NCBI GenBank assembly: GCA_013398955.1
Contig: VWPU01009473.1
Coordinates: 2,565-66,564 of the forward strand
Direction: 5' to 3'
DNA: 64,000 nucleotides
DNA from: Callaeas wilsoni
Lineage: Eukaryota > Chordata > Aves > Passeriformes > Callaeidae
Shown: one piece after another, positions 13,601 to 26,000 of the stretch
Position numbering within the stretch: position 1 is the stretch's first letter
Layout: every line of letters starts with the position of its first letter
Notes under the pieces: model-generated
The model's database searches: none
What the model saw: only the letters and a program-made list of their open reading frames with translations
Told to the model about the DNA's origin: nothing
Translations under genes and position numbers: made by a program

Positions 13601-14060
13601 GTATCTCACGGATGTAATTTCATTGCCCTGATTTCTACCATAATTGTATAAGCTGGCTTACGATTCACTCCGAATTTATTAGAGGTTGACGTGAAATCTG
13701 GCCTCCGATGGCATGGCCCCGTTTCGGGAAGCTTGACCAGAGGTTTGAGTTGGGCAGGATATCTGACTCTGTGTTCCCCTATAAGCTAGTTTTGTTCCTC
13801 TGTATGGGTCTACATAACAAGCAGGGGCAGAGCACAGCTACCAGAGGCAGCCAGCAGATGTAGCAGTTTGCAAAGCAGTTTCTGGGTGCTACTTCCTTGA
13901 TGTGTTCTTGAGTTTCTGTGTGCTTTGTCAGAAACCTGGGAATTTTTGAGAACATTCAGAAGAACATGAGGTTGCCTGCTGATACCAGGTACGACTAAGG
14001 ATCAGGTACGGCTTGTTCTAGCAGATTCTGAAGAACTCTGTCACCTGTCCTTTTTCAAAT
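13601..14060. other. Locally GC- and CpG-richer unassigned segment
   Basis: Seven CpG dinucleotides fall between 13609 and 13726, including CCCCGTTTCGGG, in surroundings where CpG is rare. A further pair of GGTACG motifs occurs at about 13.99 and 14.0 kb. I do not recognise the sequence. It could be an unrecognised, relatively young repeat, a small regulatory element or an exon of a non-coding RNA; there is no long open frame. Confidence 0.4.
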
Positions 14061-14570
14061 ACACCTTTTTTTTCTGTCATTGACTCTCAAAATAGGTAAA
14101 AATAATATATATTTAGGTAATGTTTACTGATACTTAATGATTGAAGGACTACCTGAAAAAAAAATAAGAACGTCATAACAAAAATGTAAAATTCAATGAC
14201 ACAGTGAATTATAGCTGGACTGTAAATGAATAATTAGAAAGGACAGTGCTCCTCCCTCCACACTGGAGTATGCACATTACTTTGTTTAATCTGCAACATT
14301 TAACTGCAACAATTTAATGTCTACAGATAGAATTCTTTTACCAAATGGATATGAACAAGTGTCTCAAGTATTCTGAGAAGGTGTTATATGTTCTACCCAT
14401 TTAATGACTTTTTTAAAAGTTAGTATTTTATAACCTATGAAAAGCTTACTGTCTTGTTTTTGTTTCATGCATTCATCTTCTCTTTACACAGAGAGGATAT
14501 TTTTATAAATAAGGGAACTTCCATTTCATGTTCTAAAAACAGTTTAAAGATTACTTGTCGGTAAAGTTGC

Positions 14571-14633
14571 TGTTTCATATAACAGTAACTTTTTTTCTGC
14601 TGGTTCATATAAGAACAGTAACATTTTGTCTGC
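14571..14633. repeat. Imperfect tandem duplication, ~30 bp x 2
   Basis: Copy 1 (14571-14600) and copy 2 (14601-14633) share the order TTCATATAA, AACAGTAAC, TTTCTGC or TTGTCTGC. Copy 2 carries a few extra bases. The duplication was read directly. Confidence 0.85.
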
Positions 14634-16820
14634 TAAGTCAAATGCTTTAACATGCAGGTAGTAATAATTTACATAACAGATTACTCTGTTCGTATGAAGA
14701 CGTTCTCTCTACCATAGAAAATGGTCAAAGTAATCCTCAACATACCAGAAAGCTCATTTCCACAGCTTTAGAAGTAAATGTGTGAAGAACACAATTAAAA
14801 AGATTGATGTGCTTCGTTCTACTGGCAGACATTGAAGTAGATGGAAACTCCAGGAAGAGCGTCAATATCTTCATCTTAAAGAATGAAAGAGGAAACGGGG
14901 ATCCTTAGTTGTAGCTGGAATTCTTAATCCTTTCCTCTTTTTTGCTGAAATGAAGACCCTCTAGAGAGAATCGTGACGTAGGAAGATATGACTGAGGAGA
15001 TTAAACACAGCTCTAGTGTCTTTGAAAACTGATGTACAGAAGGGCCTAATATGATTGCCAAAAATCCACAGTGAAGATCAATAACTATAGAGAAACATTC
15101 AGCAAAATGTAGGCACAGCTGTTTAAAAATTGGCATTTCCCATCCTCATCATGCCAGCAGATGTCAGATTTCATTAGGCAGCGGTTTAAAACCCCTAAAC
15201 AATCAGAGGTTGAAATAGCAAGAGTTTACATTATTACCTGTCTTGCATGCTTTGACTGCCAAGCATTTCCAATGCAAACTATCTCAAGTAGCTGAGTGAG
15301 ATAACATTCGCTGTATTTCCCTGAGAATTAAGTAAAGTGGCACTAAAGAAGAGTTGGAAGAAGAATTTTAAATTTTGATGTGATTTAGAACCTGAGCCTC
15401 CCTTCACCTATTGCTCAAGGTGAAGTTCTGTGCATCACCTGGGTCAGGGTAAAGACTTGGACTCCAGTCTTTTACCTGAGACCCAGAATCAAGCAGCCTC
15501 ACCTCTGAACTTTAAAAAAGAAAATCAACACCAGATTTTTTTGTCCAGTCAAATTTTGGTTTTATTTTTAAATAAATTTGAGGGATGTCTCATTTGACAC
15601 CTTATGTCACTTGCTTTCAGTCAGTAACTGTAAACCTGCTGGCCTTTGATCTGATGTCATATACTTTTTATGACTCTATCTTGTATTCAATAAAATTGAA
15701 GTTATATAGTGGGTTTAGTAAAGTTGAAAATTATGGGTAAAAACCACCCAACTCCAAATATAAACTACCTCTGCCAAAGAAGTAACACTGTTTATATAGA
15801 TATAAATACCGGAAAAAATATTTTAAAGTGCTTCCCTTTTATTTAATGACACACGCTTGCAGCATACATAAAAATTATTTCCATTTTTCTCATTTTCAGC
15901 ATTTTCTTTGATAATCCTTGCAATAATTTAGCTTTCTCTGATATCAGTTGTAAAAGTTGTACCACTTCATTAAACTTATGCAATAACAGTGATACAAATT
16001 CTAAGAGTTATAATCCTGTTTTGTCTTTGAGGACAGAAGCACTTCCGATTCAAAATAAATAATGAATTCAGTGTGATGATTTAGTTTTCTTTCATTGCCT
16101 TCCCCACACTTGCTCGAATCCCTTCTTTCCTTGAGAAGCTGTAATCAATCTGAAGATCCTAACCTGAAAATAGAAAGGAATGAATCTTCACCACAGTGTT
16201 CCTTATTTACAGGTATTTCCCAGGTAACCTAACAGTAACCTAAGGGGATTTATTTTAATATTTTATTTTTTTATCGAGGGATAAGTTGGAGACGATATCA
16301 TGATAATTTATTTGGCATCTTTCTCAGAACTTTCATATGAGATGTTCCATATAAACAAAAATTAGTGAAGCAACTCAAAGTCACTGCTGTAGTGTACAGT
16401 TTTTATGGAGTGATAAACCTACAAGAATTAAACTTAAATTGTCATTTCCAAATCTCATACCTTGGCTTTACAAAACTCATATTATATAAGAGATAAAACT
16501 TTCAGGTGCCATGAGGATGAAGAGTAGTTGATTACAGCTGCTGAGGAATGTTGTTTTGAACTTCTAAAAAAATTATTACAAATTTCTCTTTGAACATGGA
16601 CCCTGCTTTACCCCTTTAATTACTGCAGTTTCTGCAGTTTTCAATATAACTTTGTCAAGGTAATTCTTGTTTGACTTTTTTAATCTGTTCAGCTTATTCT
16701 TCTTGGTTGTGTTACTAATATATTGCTTATTGAGGGCGTACCTGCTTTTGGCTCTTATTGGGATGTTGCACATTCCAGATCATTATTTCGATAGAATAAG
16801 AAGAAGAATGAAATTGATTG
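14634..16820. other. Unassigned AT-rich non-coding DNA
   Basis: No gene or repeat family is recognised. Open frames are at most 70 codons. Confidence 0.55.
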
Positions 16821-16906
16821 TAAAAACAAAAAAACAAACCAAACCAAGAGGAAAAAAAATCCCAAAAAACAAATAAGCATAAACAACAACAACAACAAAA
16901 AAACAT
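16821..16906. repeat. A-rich low-complexity tract with (CAA)n
   Basis: An A-rich stretch with AAAAC and AAACC units runs into five or so CAA units at 16884-16898, then an A run. It could be the remnant of a poly(A) tail, but no retrocopied gene is recognisable upstream. Confidence 0.8.
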
Positions 16907-18685
16907 ATAACCAATATTATCAAGTAATTTGATGGAATTCCCAGATAGATAAATAGAGCATGTTTGTTAGTTAAGTGTCATGTACTTTGGGATAGAGAAG
17001 AACAACCTATCCACTACTTAATTCACTACGTCTTTCCTTTCCATGGCCAATTCCGTCAAATTTCAGATTTTTCAGATTTTGGCACAAATGTAAATGTAAA
17101 TATTCATAAATAAAAATTAAATTTTCTCCTTCTCTTTTGGGTATTTCCTTTGAGTAGACAAGAGAGAGAAGGCAGGGAGGGGGAAGACACCCTCAAACAT
17201 CACAAGATGGAAATTCAAATTATAGATAGAAAAAAGAAAAATATGAAGGAAGAGGATATATGTTGCATCTTTTTATTACTTTGTTTGTATTTTCACTTGA
17301 ACAACAACTTTATAGTTTACTTTCTCTTCCTTTTATCTGAATTGAGTCTGTGACAGCAGCAAAGCTAAATGATTTGATTAAGAATACTATGATAAGAGAA
17401 TAAGAACAAAATAAAAATAGATATAATAAAATAGAACAAAAACCTGATAAAATAGAAGTTCATGAGTTTGGAAATGCTAGTGCTTTTTCTCCTTGCTCTC
17501 TACAAAAACATCCAAGAAACTAGTATTTTGTAGAATTTGTACAAATTAGCATGCTTGATTTCCAGCGTAGTGGTTAATTATATTTTTTTTAGAGTGGAGG
17601 CATGAAAAATACAGATGAGAAATTGCCTAATTGGAGTGTGGGGTGGAAAGGTCTGGGAAAGGTCTGTTAATAAGCCTGGTAAGGCTATGCATCGTTTATG
17701 AGTCTGTCCCAAAAGAAGTATGGCACTAAAGGTACTAGGGGTGGTGACAGTTTGAGAAGATGATAAAATGTCAGATGATAAAATGGATGTAAAAAAAATA
17801 GCAAAGCTAATTGCAAGTAGCAAATCTAACATGGCTGTATTGCCTTGTTCAGGAGTTCATTGAGGCTACAAATGACTATTTTCAAACTCTTAATGTATTT
17901 AATGTACCATAGACTTTAATGGGCATATTAAAACTAATGTGAAAGTAAAACTTAAATTTTCTTCCCTAAATTGATGTTTTCTCCTGAGCAGCAGTTAAAG
18001 GAGTGTAAGGAGAGGAGAGATGGATAAAAAAGACGTCTGCAAAATCACTAAAATGAATCTCTATGTATTGCAGTCTCTTGGTAGTTCAATAAAAATCTGT
18101 TTTCCACTGTGCTTCATTTAAAATAAGCAAACTTGAGAATGTCACAAATTGAATGAGTTACTTTGCTTGGACTGGTTAAATAAAAAAATTATTCGTGATA
18201 AAAAAGCAAAAGTGTCTTTCAGACGGGCAAATGCATGTCAGAAACCATATGAGATTACCTAACAAAGGTACTATCCTTTGAGCTGGTTTGCTAATGATAA
18301 TTCTAATTATTTTTTTCGCATCCAAGCAGGGAGCATCCATTCCAGACTAATTTTCCTTCTTTGAGTTGCAAACCCCTAGAGTAGTCTAGCTTTAACACAG
18401 ACTTAATTCATTCCAAAGTGCATACTTTATTTGGATATTGCGTATTTAATCAACTTCTGCAGTAGTCTGTATTTGAACAGATTGCAGGGGGAAAAAAAAG
18501 CAAACTTACTTCTGATTTTTTAAGTTTCTGAAATGGTTTTTGTTCAGTGTATGACCTATAGAACATGTCAAAACTGAATAATTAATGTAACAAAACAAAG
18601 ATAACAAGGTCAGAAGAGATGTATGATTTTTACAATAGAGAACATTCAGGGACATGATAGTATGTGAGACATGTTCCTGAATATT
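16907..18685. other. Unassigned AT-rich non-coding DNA
   Basis: Nothing recognised. Contains a purine-rich patch at 17.15-17.19 kb and AT-rich low-complexity sequence at 17.39-17.45 kb. Confidence 0.55.
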
Positions 18686-18713
18686 AAGGAGGATTTTTTT
18701 TTTTTTCCTCCTT
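18686..18713. repeat. Inverted repeat with T12 loop
   Basis: AAGGAGGA (18686-18693) and TCCTCCTT (18706-18713) are perfect 8-bp complements separated by twelve T residues. It would fold as a short hairpin in single strand. Confidence 0.85.
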
Positions 18714-21452
18714 ATTTTTCTTTGCAAGTAAATGAGCTCAAAGATGTGAAAAAAGAAATTAGATTCCAGAAAAAATTAAACTTTTAGTACACAGTAGGTA
18801 GGAATTAAATGCTTTCTTTGCTCCTTGGGATTTTCTGTGGACCTCAGGGAAGGAAGGTTCTAGGAGGTTGCCTTAGCAACACTGTACTTTAATAATTGCA
18901 TTAGTCTGAAACTGAAAAGCCCTCAAAATACTATAGAAAATCACACAGTGTCCACAAAAAGACCCAAATTTATCACCTGTAGAAAGGTTTCTTTTCCCTA
19001 GATCTTGGATCTTCTCCTTCTCAGACAGGATTTGGGCAGGTGCCTATTATGTTATAGAAGTTTCCTATCTGGGGAGGTTGGGGACAGTCCATATTAATTA
19101 ACATTCCGTATTAATACATCCTTTATGACCTCATTCTCAAGAAGATGTGGTACAGAACACAGGGACCAAGTTCTGTTTCTTCAGTCTTTCCTCCAAACCT
19201 ACCACAAGGAAAGAGTGACAGTACAGTACTGTAGAAATGGCTTTCTCATTGCATGTGGAAGAACATGGAAATCTGAAGGGAAAACAAATTCCACTTGTAT
19301 AGAGGAAAGGGACATTGCAATCTCCTTTAGACTCCAGTATTTAAAATGTTGCCTTGACATAGCATTACAGATAGCTCAGAAATAATGTCATGGTGACCAG
19401 CAGTTGATGATGCAGGCATGTGATATCAGAGTGCTGTCACTTCAGAGACAGTCATTTCGAGCTCACGGGTCAATCCTGTTTTCACATAAATTAGTGTAAG
19501 ATATTAATTTTGAATATTTCACTCTAAAATCATATGCACATATGTAACACGATTATCACCTTCAGTTAAAAATGTAGTTCATATGTGTGTCTATAATTTT
19601 ACTGCAAAATAAAGATACAATAAGAAATGCTTACTTAGAGAATTGTTTTCTGTTAGTCAAGCCATGCGGTCAACACCGAAAGCTTTCATTTCTTCTTTTC
19701 ATTCTGTCTTTTGGAATCTTTCAGTGAAAAAGCACAGCATTTTATTCCTCACAAGTCTTGTTCTCTTCCATTTTGCAAAAACTGCATTTTCCATCCTCTT
19801 CTCTGTTTGAAGTGAGGCATGGACTACAGGCAATGGAATATTTACTCACCTGCTTTGTAAAAGCAGAAACAGTGATATCAGCAGTGAGGAAAATGAACCT
19901 CTGGAAACAGGGTTTGTTATAAGACCGATCACCATCAGCTAAAAATCTAGATTTTTCTCAGTAAAAAAGAAAAAAAATATTATTACCATGTTATATGTTA
20001 ATGCAAGAGTAGCTTAAAGTCTTGCCGTTGTAGGTTAAGACTCTGGTTATATAATACAAGTTTTCGTGAAATATAGATTGTGCTGACTTGAAATCCTTTT
20101 TGAGGTGCTACAATCAGAGGCTAGAATATTTGATAACTAATTTTGCTAGCTGTTTTGATTTGTTAAGAAGATAAATATTATGACAGCTCAGGAAGACGTG
20201 TGGATATTAACACTCACAACCAAGCAAGTAGCAGCATTTTAAAATAAAACCTTGGTTAAATTCTGTACATGTGTGTTGGTGAATATCCACTTGAATTTTC
20301 AGTCCTAACAAACTACCACTCAATTTTATTTTTTTTACTGATCAATCATAAATATGTTTGTAGTTATTTTCCAGAAATAGCTGCCACAGATATTGCAGTA
20401 TTTTACCGGCAAATATAATACATAAATTGTACATATGTGTGTAAATTAGTGTTTATATGTCATAATCAAAGATAATTCTTCATAATTCAAGACAACACAA
20501 GGAGTTTAAGAAATAAAAACTTCTTGTAACATCAGAAGATTCAGAAGTAATAATATAGACCGGCATAAAGAAAACAATGTTGAAATGTTTTATAAAAGGT
20601 CATCTATTTAATCCTTCTATTTCATACATATTTAAATTTTACCTACATTTTTATGAGAGTTAGTTAAGATCTCCAGGTTACATAAGAACCACAGGACAAT
20701 AAAATCTAAAATATCTAAATGTAATATCTACAACATTCATTTTATGTACATAATATATATTTTATATATTAAAATAAAATATAGAAAAAATTTATTTCTT
20801 TTCTCTTCAGGTGGATAACTAAAAATAGGAATCTATTTCATTCTATAAGAATATTCACACTTTTTTTTTCCCTAATGTACAGATATCCTCACTATTTCAT
20901 CTTCAGTTTTCAAATCCTACTTTGACATCATCAGCGAAAAATCATTTGAATTTCTGATTTAATGTTCTGTGAGTTTTAGATCTTTCAGTTTTCCAGTGAT
21001 ATCGTCACTTATTCAGGAAAACTTTTCATTCTAAAAACATGCATTGCCATTAGCGTTGTCAGCAATTAAAATAATAAACCCTGGAAACCCAGGAGTATTG
21101 AGGGAGTTTTTCAACAAAAAACTTGGAGAGAGAAGATAAAGATAAACCTAAATGCCACATTTTTATTCTAAACTATATTTTACTTTAGATTGATGACACA
21201 TAAACCTATTTTTGAGATAAATTATTCACATGGTTTGAGCTTATACTGAAGTAGTCTGTCTGGAAAGGAAACACTTCTGTATCTTGAAGAGAATTTGCAT
21301 AGCTGTCGAAACTCTAGGTAGTGCATTCCCTGTTTAAGCATGTGTGTGCATTCCAGAGATGCACAGAGTCACAGATCCACAAGAATTTGCTTGCCTTCAC
21401 TCATAACGGTGGCACACAGGAATCTTCAAGGTGCAGAATTAGACAAAGATTC
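18714..21452. other. Unassigned AT-rich non-coding DNA
   Basis: Nothing recognised. Includes an extremely AT-rich patch at about 20.74-20.80 kb. Open frames are at most 86 codons, without motifs. Confidence 0.55.
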
Positions 21453-21902
21453 TGTGAACAGACTGTTGGGAGCAAAGGGTTAAAATGCTGAGTTTTGGTG
21501 AGGAGGAATGAGTAGTTTTTTTCAAAATGGCCTTGCACCTTGCTGCTAAAAATGCCGATGTGGGAGACCTCCATTTATTATGCCTAGTGTTGCTCATCCT
21601 CTGCCTCTTTTGAGAAGCAGAATTCCCATGTAGAGATAACACTCTCACAGAAAGGCTCGAGCCTCGTGCTGGGAGAGGGATCACAAAAGCACAGCCTTGA
21701 GATGAGCTGTGGGTGCTCACAGCCCTTTGATATATGGGGGCAGGCTGTACCCCTTCTGCCAGGATGAACTGAGCCTGAGAGAGCCGGTGTCCCCTTGGCT
21801 GTGCTGCCCGGCGCTGTTAGTGAGGTAATGGAATAAACCCACTCCTTGCATTTCAGCTGTGGCTTGGTGATTGCCTTGGTTACCTATATGTGTTGATTCA
21901 CA
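21453..21902 (+). mobile_element. Probable solo LTR of a second endogenous retrovirus family
   Basis: The segment begins TGTGAA and ends TTCACA, a perfect 6-bp terminal inverted repeat of the TG...CA type that bounds retroviral LTRs. Inside are a TATA-like ATATATGGGG at about 21730 and an AATAAA signal at 21832, about 100 bp apart and followed by ~65 bp to the end, the usual promoter-to-poly(A) layout. It is visibly richer in GC and CpG than its flanks (CTCGAGCCTCG, GAGCCGG, CCCGGCGC). Wording such as GCAGGCTGTACCCCTTCTGC resembles avian ERV LTRs I have seen, possibly ERVK-like, but the family is uncertain. No matching target-site duplication is visible, so the ends could be off by a few bases. 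No internal retroviral genes flank it. Confidence 0.6.
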
Positions 21903-22800
21903 CACAGACATCCTTAGTCGAATTCTTCCTTTCGTCTGTTTCTTTTTTTGTCCAAATAAACACTGTAAATAACATGTATATGAATATTTGAAATATGCCG
22001 TTAGCTTTCCAATACCATGGATGATGTTTAATAGCATGGTTAAAACCATCTTTCCTTAGGGAAAAACTGTGGGTGAAAAGTAGGATGGGATCTTGCAATA
22101 TTGACAGGCAAGTCACAGACAGAAGATCAAAATCAGCCTACTGATTATACGTTATACATATACATTCAGTACCTTGTAAGAGTAATATTCTTAACAGTTT
22201 TGAGGGAAGTTTATATAACAGAAATAATCTACTTGCAATGTGAAAGGGGTCATTTCCATCCAAATGGGGTGGAATAAGATATAATAGCTCTGTTCAGTGT
22301 TTGATAAATCAAGTAGATTTTGAAATATGAAACCATATCTGTTTCTCATATAAGAAAACCAGATTCAATACTAAAATATGGGAAATTCCAAACAACTGGC
22401 TATTATAGCATAGGTAATTTTTTCCTTTTTTCTTTTGGGATTACATTATCAGCAGATTTTGAGCCAAATTCTTGTGAGACATTTTCCCACTTGTCTCTTG
22501 ACCAAGGCTAAATCTGTTTAAGTCAAATGCAGAACTTCCTCTGCTGATTTTTTTTGCCAGTTTTTCTTTCTTTAGTTTCTGATTCACACCCTGGAAATAT
22601 GCCTCAAGTTTTGATTGAGTTCCAAGGGAAACAGGCAGCCTTTTTGAAGCCTCAGGTTAGTAAATCAATATACCAGCTCCTCTCTAGGGAGACCATATAG
22701 AAAGAAATCATCTATAGGCATAGATACAATTATCCCAGTCTCTGCTGATACCTGGAATCCTTAACCTTAATCAGCACATATGACAGGAGAATTTCAATGT
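21903..22800. other. Unassigned AT-rich non-coding DNA
   Basis: Nothing recognised in this stretch between the LTR and the LINE relic; open frames are short and without motifs. Confidence 0.5.
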
Positions 22801-22804
22801 TTTA

Positions 22805-23025
22805 TTGTCTGCTTATCTCCTCTTGGCAATGGCAATGAGTTTAGGCTTCAAACTAATTTGTTTGGGTCTTGCAGCTGCCTTTGATACAATTAGCCATGAA
22901 GCATTACTGATACACTGTTTTGTAAAGTATGCCAGGAATAGACAAAATGGTGCTCTGTCCTTTCATTCTGAGAAGATGAGAAGAGCTGACCAGAGAGACC
23001 TCTCCACTAACACTGATCTTTAAAG
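22805..23025 (+). mobile_element. Possible ancient LINE (L2/CR1 superfamily) reverse transcriptase relic
   Basis: The plus-strand frame at 22805-23023 contains LGLAAAFDTISHEALL. This fits motif A of non-LTR reverse transcriptases, where L2-like elements have LLDLSAAFDTVDHELL: the first catalytic Asp would be the D of AFDT, with the Phe before it and His-Glu after. Upstream and downstream residues do not align convincingly with the fingers or with motif B, so only about 20-30 residues support the call. If real, it is a very old, decayed insertion distinct from the young CR1 copies. A chance match is possible but unlikely over this length. Boundaries are those of the open frame, not of the element. 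Confidence 0.45.
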
Positions 23026-23029
23026 TGGA

Positions 23030-23045
23030 ATGGTAACGTTACCAT
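23030..23045. repeat. 16-bp perfect palindrome
   Basis: ATGGTAACGTTACCAT equals its own reverse complement with no loop. It sits five bases after the end of the LINE-like frame. Confidence 0.9.
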
Positions 23046-26000
23046 AAATTCACACTTTTGGTATTGGTAAGAGGACTAAGCTCATATTTTGTGGAATTGA
23101 ATTGATGTTGGGAAATGATAAACAAGGTAGAACATAAGTTTGAGATACTAGGGGCCTGTCTGTCTGAAGTGCCAGTGCTTCATGGGAGTTTTATTTGTGG
23201 TGTCTCGTACCTTGATTTTCTATTCTGAGCCTATGATTCTGGCTTCTTTGCTATGCAGCTGACTACGGATGTAGAAGAGGAAGATGAGTAGCACAGCATT
23301 ATATAGAAAGTTCCAGAACAGTTTAGATTTGGCATCAAACTATCTTGAATGGAAATACCTCTGTTTAACATACAGTAACGTTTGAATTCTAGATTATTCA
23401 GCTCTAGAGAAAGAAAATTGCCAAATACAAATATGAATATTGACAGTTTTGGGGAAAATGTGTTTCTCCTTAGAAAAACCCAACCAACCAACCAGCCAAA
23501 AAAACCCAACAGAAAAAAAAGGGCAGGAAATTTCCAAACAGACATGCTCTTATTACTTCAACTATTTGTCTCAGTTTGTACATTTTATTTAGTCTTTTTT
23601 ATGTTTGATTGACAGTGTTTTACTGAGATTAGAGGAATGAGATGACAGAATGACTTAAAAAGAATGTTCATCAAGTGCAAGAAAGAGCAGTGTAACTCAC
23701 TCATCTATTGTGCCCCCACTAAGATTTCTATCTGGTCTTGTTTGTCACACAGAAAGCAATGGCAGTGTCTGATTTTTATTAGTTAAAGCTGGCAATTTCC
23801 TTTTTGCTGTGAGGACCTTTCCCATATTGCAGTTCTCAGGTACAATAAAATACCTCCTCTGCAGGGCTGATAGAAACCGCTAGAGTCCAAATACTTGAAA
23901 ACATTTCCTACATGCTATATATTGAAACCAGTTTGCAGGTAGTTCCCAACTGCAACTTAATGTGTGAAGATTAATCTGCCCATTCATGAATGCATTAGGT
24001 CTGGTTACCTTAGAGGCTGATGCTTCCCTCCAGGCAGAGGAGATCGTTTGAAATATTTAAGTCAAATATTCTGAGAAAACTCTGAAGAAACTAGAAGCGA
24101 TAAAGCCAAAAGGTGAACATGAAGTTTGAAATGTTCTGTAGAGTTAAAACAGCAATACAGAACAGAAAATTTCATAAAAATATTTTTAAAAATCTTTAGA
24201 AGATTTTGTATTAGGAATCCATATATCTGTATAATTTTACAGGATTCTTTTTACGCTTAGCTATTAAGCAGACTGGCAGCAGGATATTCTCTGCATGAGG
24301 TCTTTGTTTCCTAACTCAGTAATCTGATATTCAAATCAAATCACATTTAAATACCTAGTTGCTCAACCTTACTTTATTTAAAAGGAAGTGAAAGGAAAAT
24401 AAATGTAGGACAATTCTTAGTTTAAAGGAATCTAGATCCTTTTATAATGCATGGTTTTGAATATTTGATGTAACAGTTGTTTACAGGTTGTAGAGAGAGG
24501 ACACTTCCCAGATCAGTAGTAGATGAATGAAAGTCTTTCTGAGCTGATCTATGTCCATATGAGTTTCTGAGACAAATACTGTGTATATATTAGAATTACT
24601 GATTTATGTTAACGAAAGAAAAAACTGTTTTACCACAAGTCAAAATCCATTATACAATCTCTATGTTCCAAAATGGTTAAACAAATAATATTTTACGACG
24701 TTTGCTTTAAGTCTTTAATCGAATGGCTGCATTCTTTCTCTCTTTGTTTTCTTTGGCATTCTGAGTCTATTATATCATCACTGGAATGATAGGCAGCAGT
24801 ACCACAGATCTTCAGAAAAGGTGGAAAATTACTTAGCTGTTTGGTCACAGTAGGAAAAAAGAACTCTTCAGGTCAATTCTGAGAACACCTTGCTTTTAAA
24901 TAAGAAAGGCATTGATTAAAAGGAGACCAAATACCATCAGAACAATCCAGAAATACTGGGGTGGATTCAAAAGAGCTACTAGACAAACAGAGGAAACAAA
25001 GAAAACTGCAGCTGGGAACCTGTCGGACTAGAGATAATAGAAACAGCAGGAGAAGAGAGAAGGAAAACATATAAGGAGAAAATAAAGCATTAAAAAGGAG
25101 AAACATAAAAGTGACTATGAAATGGGTAGATGATGCCAGAATATTTGACTTTGAGGGGCAGGATCTGAAGAGACTTCTGAAAGGTTAGTCTTAACTCCCT
25201 TCCAAGGCTAAGTTTGCTATGGTAAAATATTAACTAGGAGGGATGTCTAGGCAACTCCAAATCCAAAAGGAAAACAAACAAAAAACCTACAAGAAAAAAC
25301 AGACTAAAACTGAAAGATAGTGCTTTTAAGAGGTAAAGCTGGGGTATAAACTTTAAAGGTTTAATATGATTTTAGTGTAATTCTACTAAGAAGTTTGTGC
25401 TTTTACAACAAAAAATAATCTAAACAGTTGTGATTAATTCCCTCTACCATTTTTTTTCTTTATTTTTTTGAATCTAACTGTATGCTTACATTCCTGAGTC
25501 AAAAAGAAGGATTAAAAAGCAGAGGTACTTCAATATTTGATTTGACTTATTTTCTACTTTACTCATGTCCTCAGGTTCTGTAGAGAATTATAAAGTAATT
25601 ATTTTTTCTATATACACTATGACAAGAATAACGTTATTGCTATAGGTTATTTTCTTCTGAACACATTAGAGACTGCAGCAATATACGGAGGTATAACTCC
25701 TTACTCATGTCTTAATTTTAGAGACTTGACAAAACAATCCTAGTAGGATTGGGTAATAGTGTCTCAATTAAAAGTTATACTAAGAAACATTATCATTTCT
25801 GTCTTTCCTATAATCTCATGTAGGATGTGAACAAGAGGAAGGCATATCCTATTAAGAAACCTTTCAAGGGATTTTGATATTCCACAATATGCATCCCAGT
25901 CTTACACTTTAACTAACACAATTTGTTAGTCATTTGACTTAAAGTAGTCATCTGCAGTTAGGGCAACCACTTTTCTCATTATAGACAATTGCTTTTCATT

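Noticed and set aside
23160..23200. ZNF143-like GCTTCATGGGAGTTTTA motif
   Set aside because: Too many mismatches to the consensus and no promoter context.
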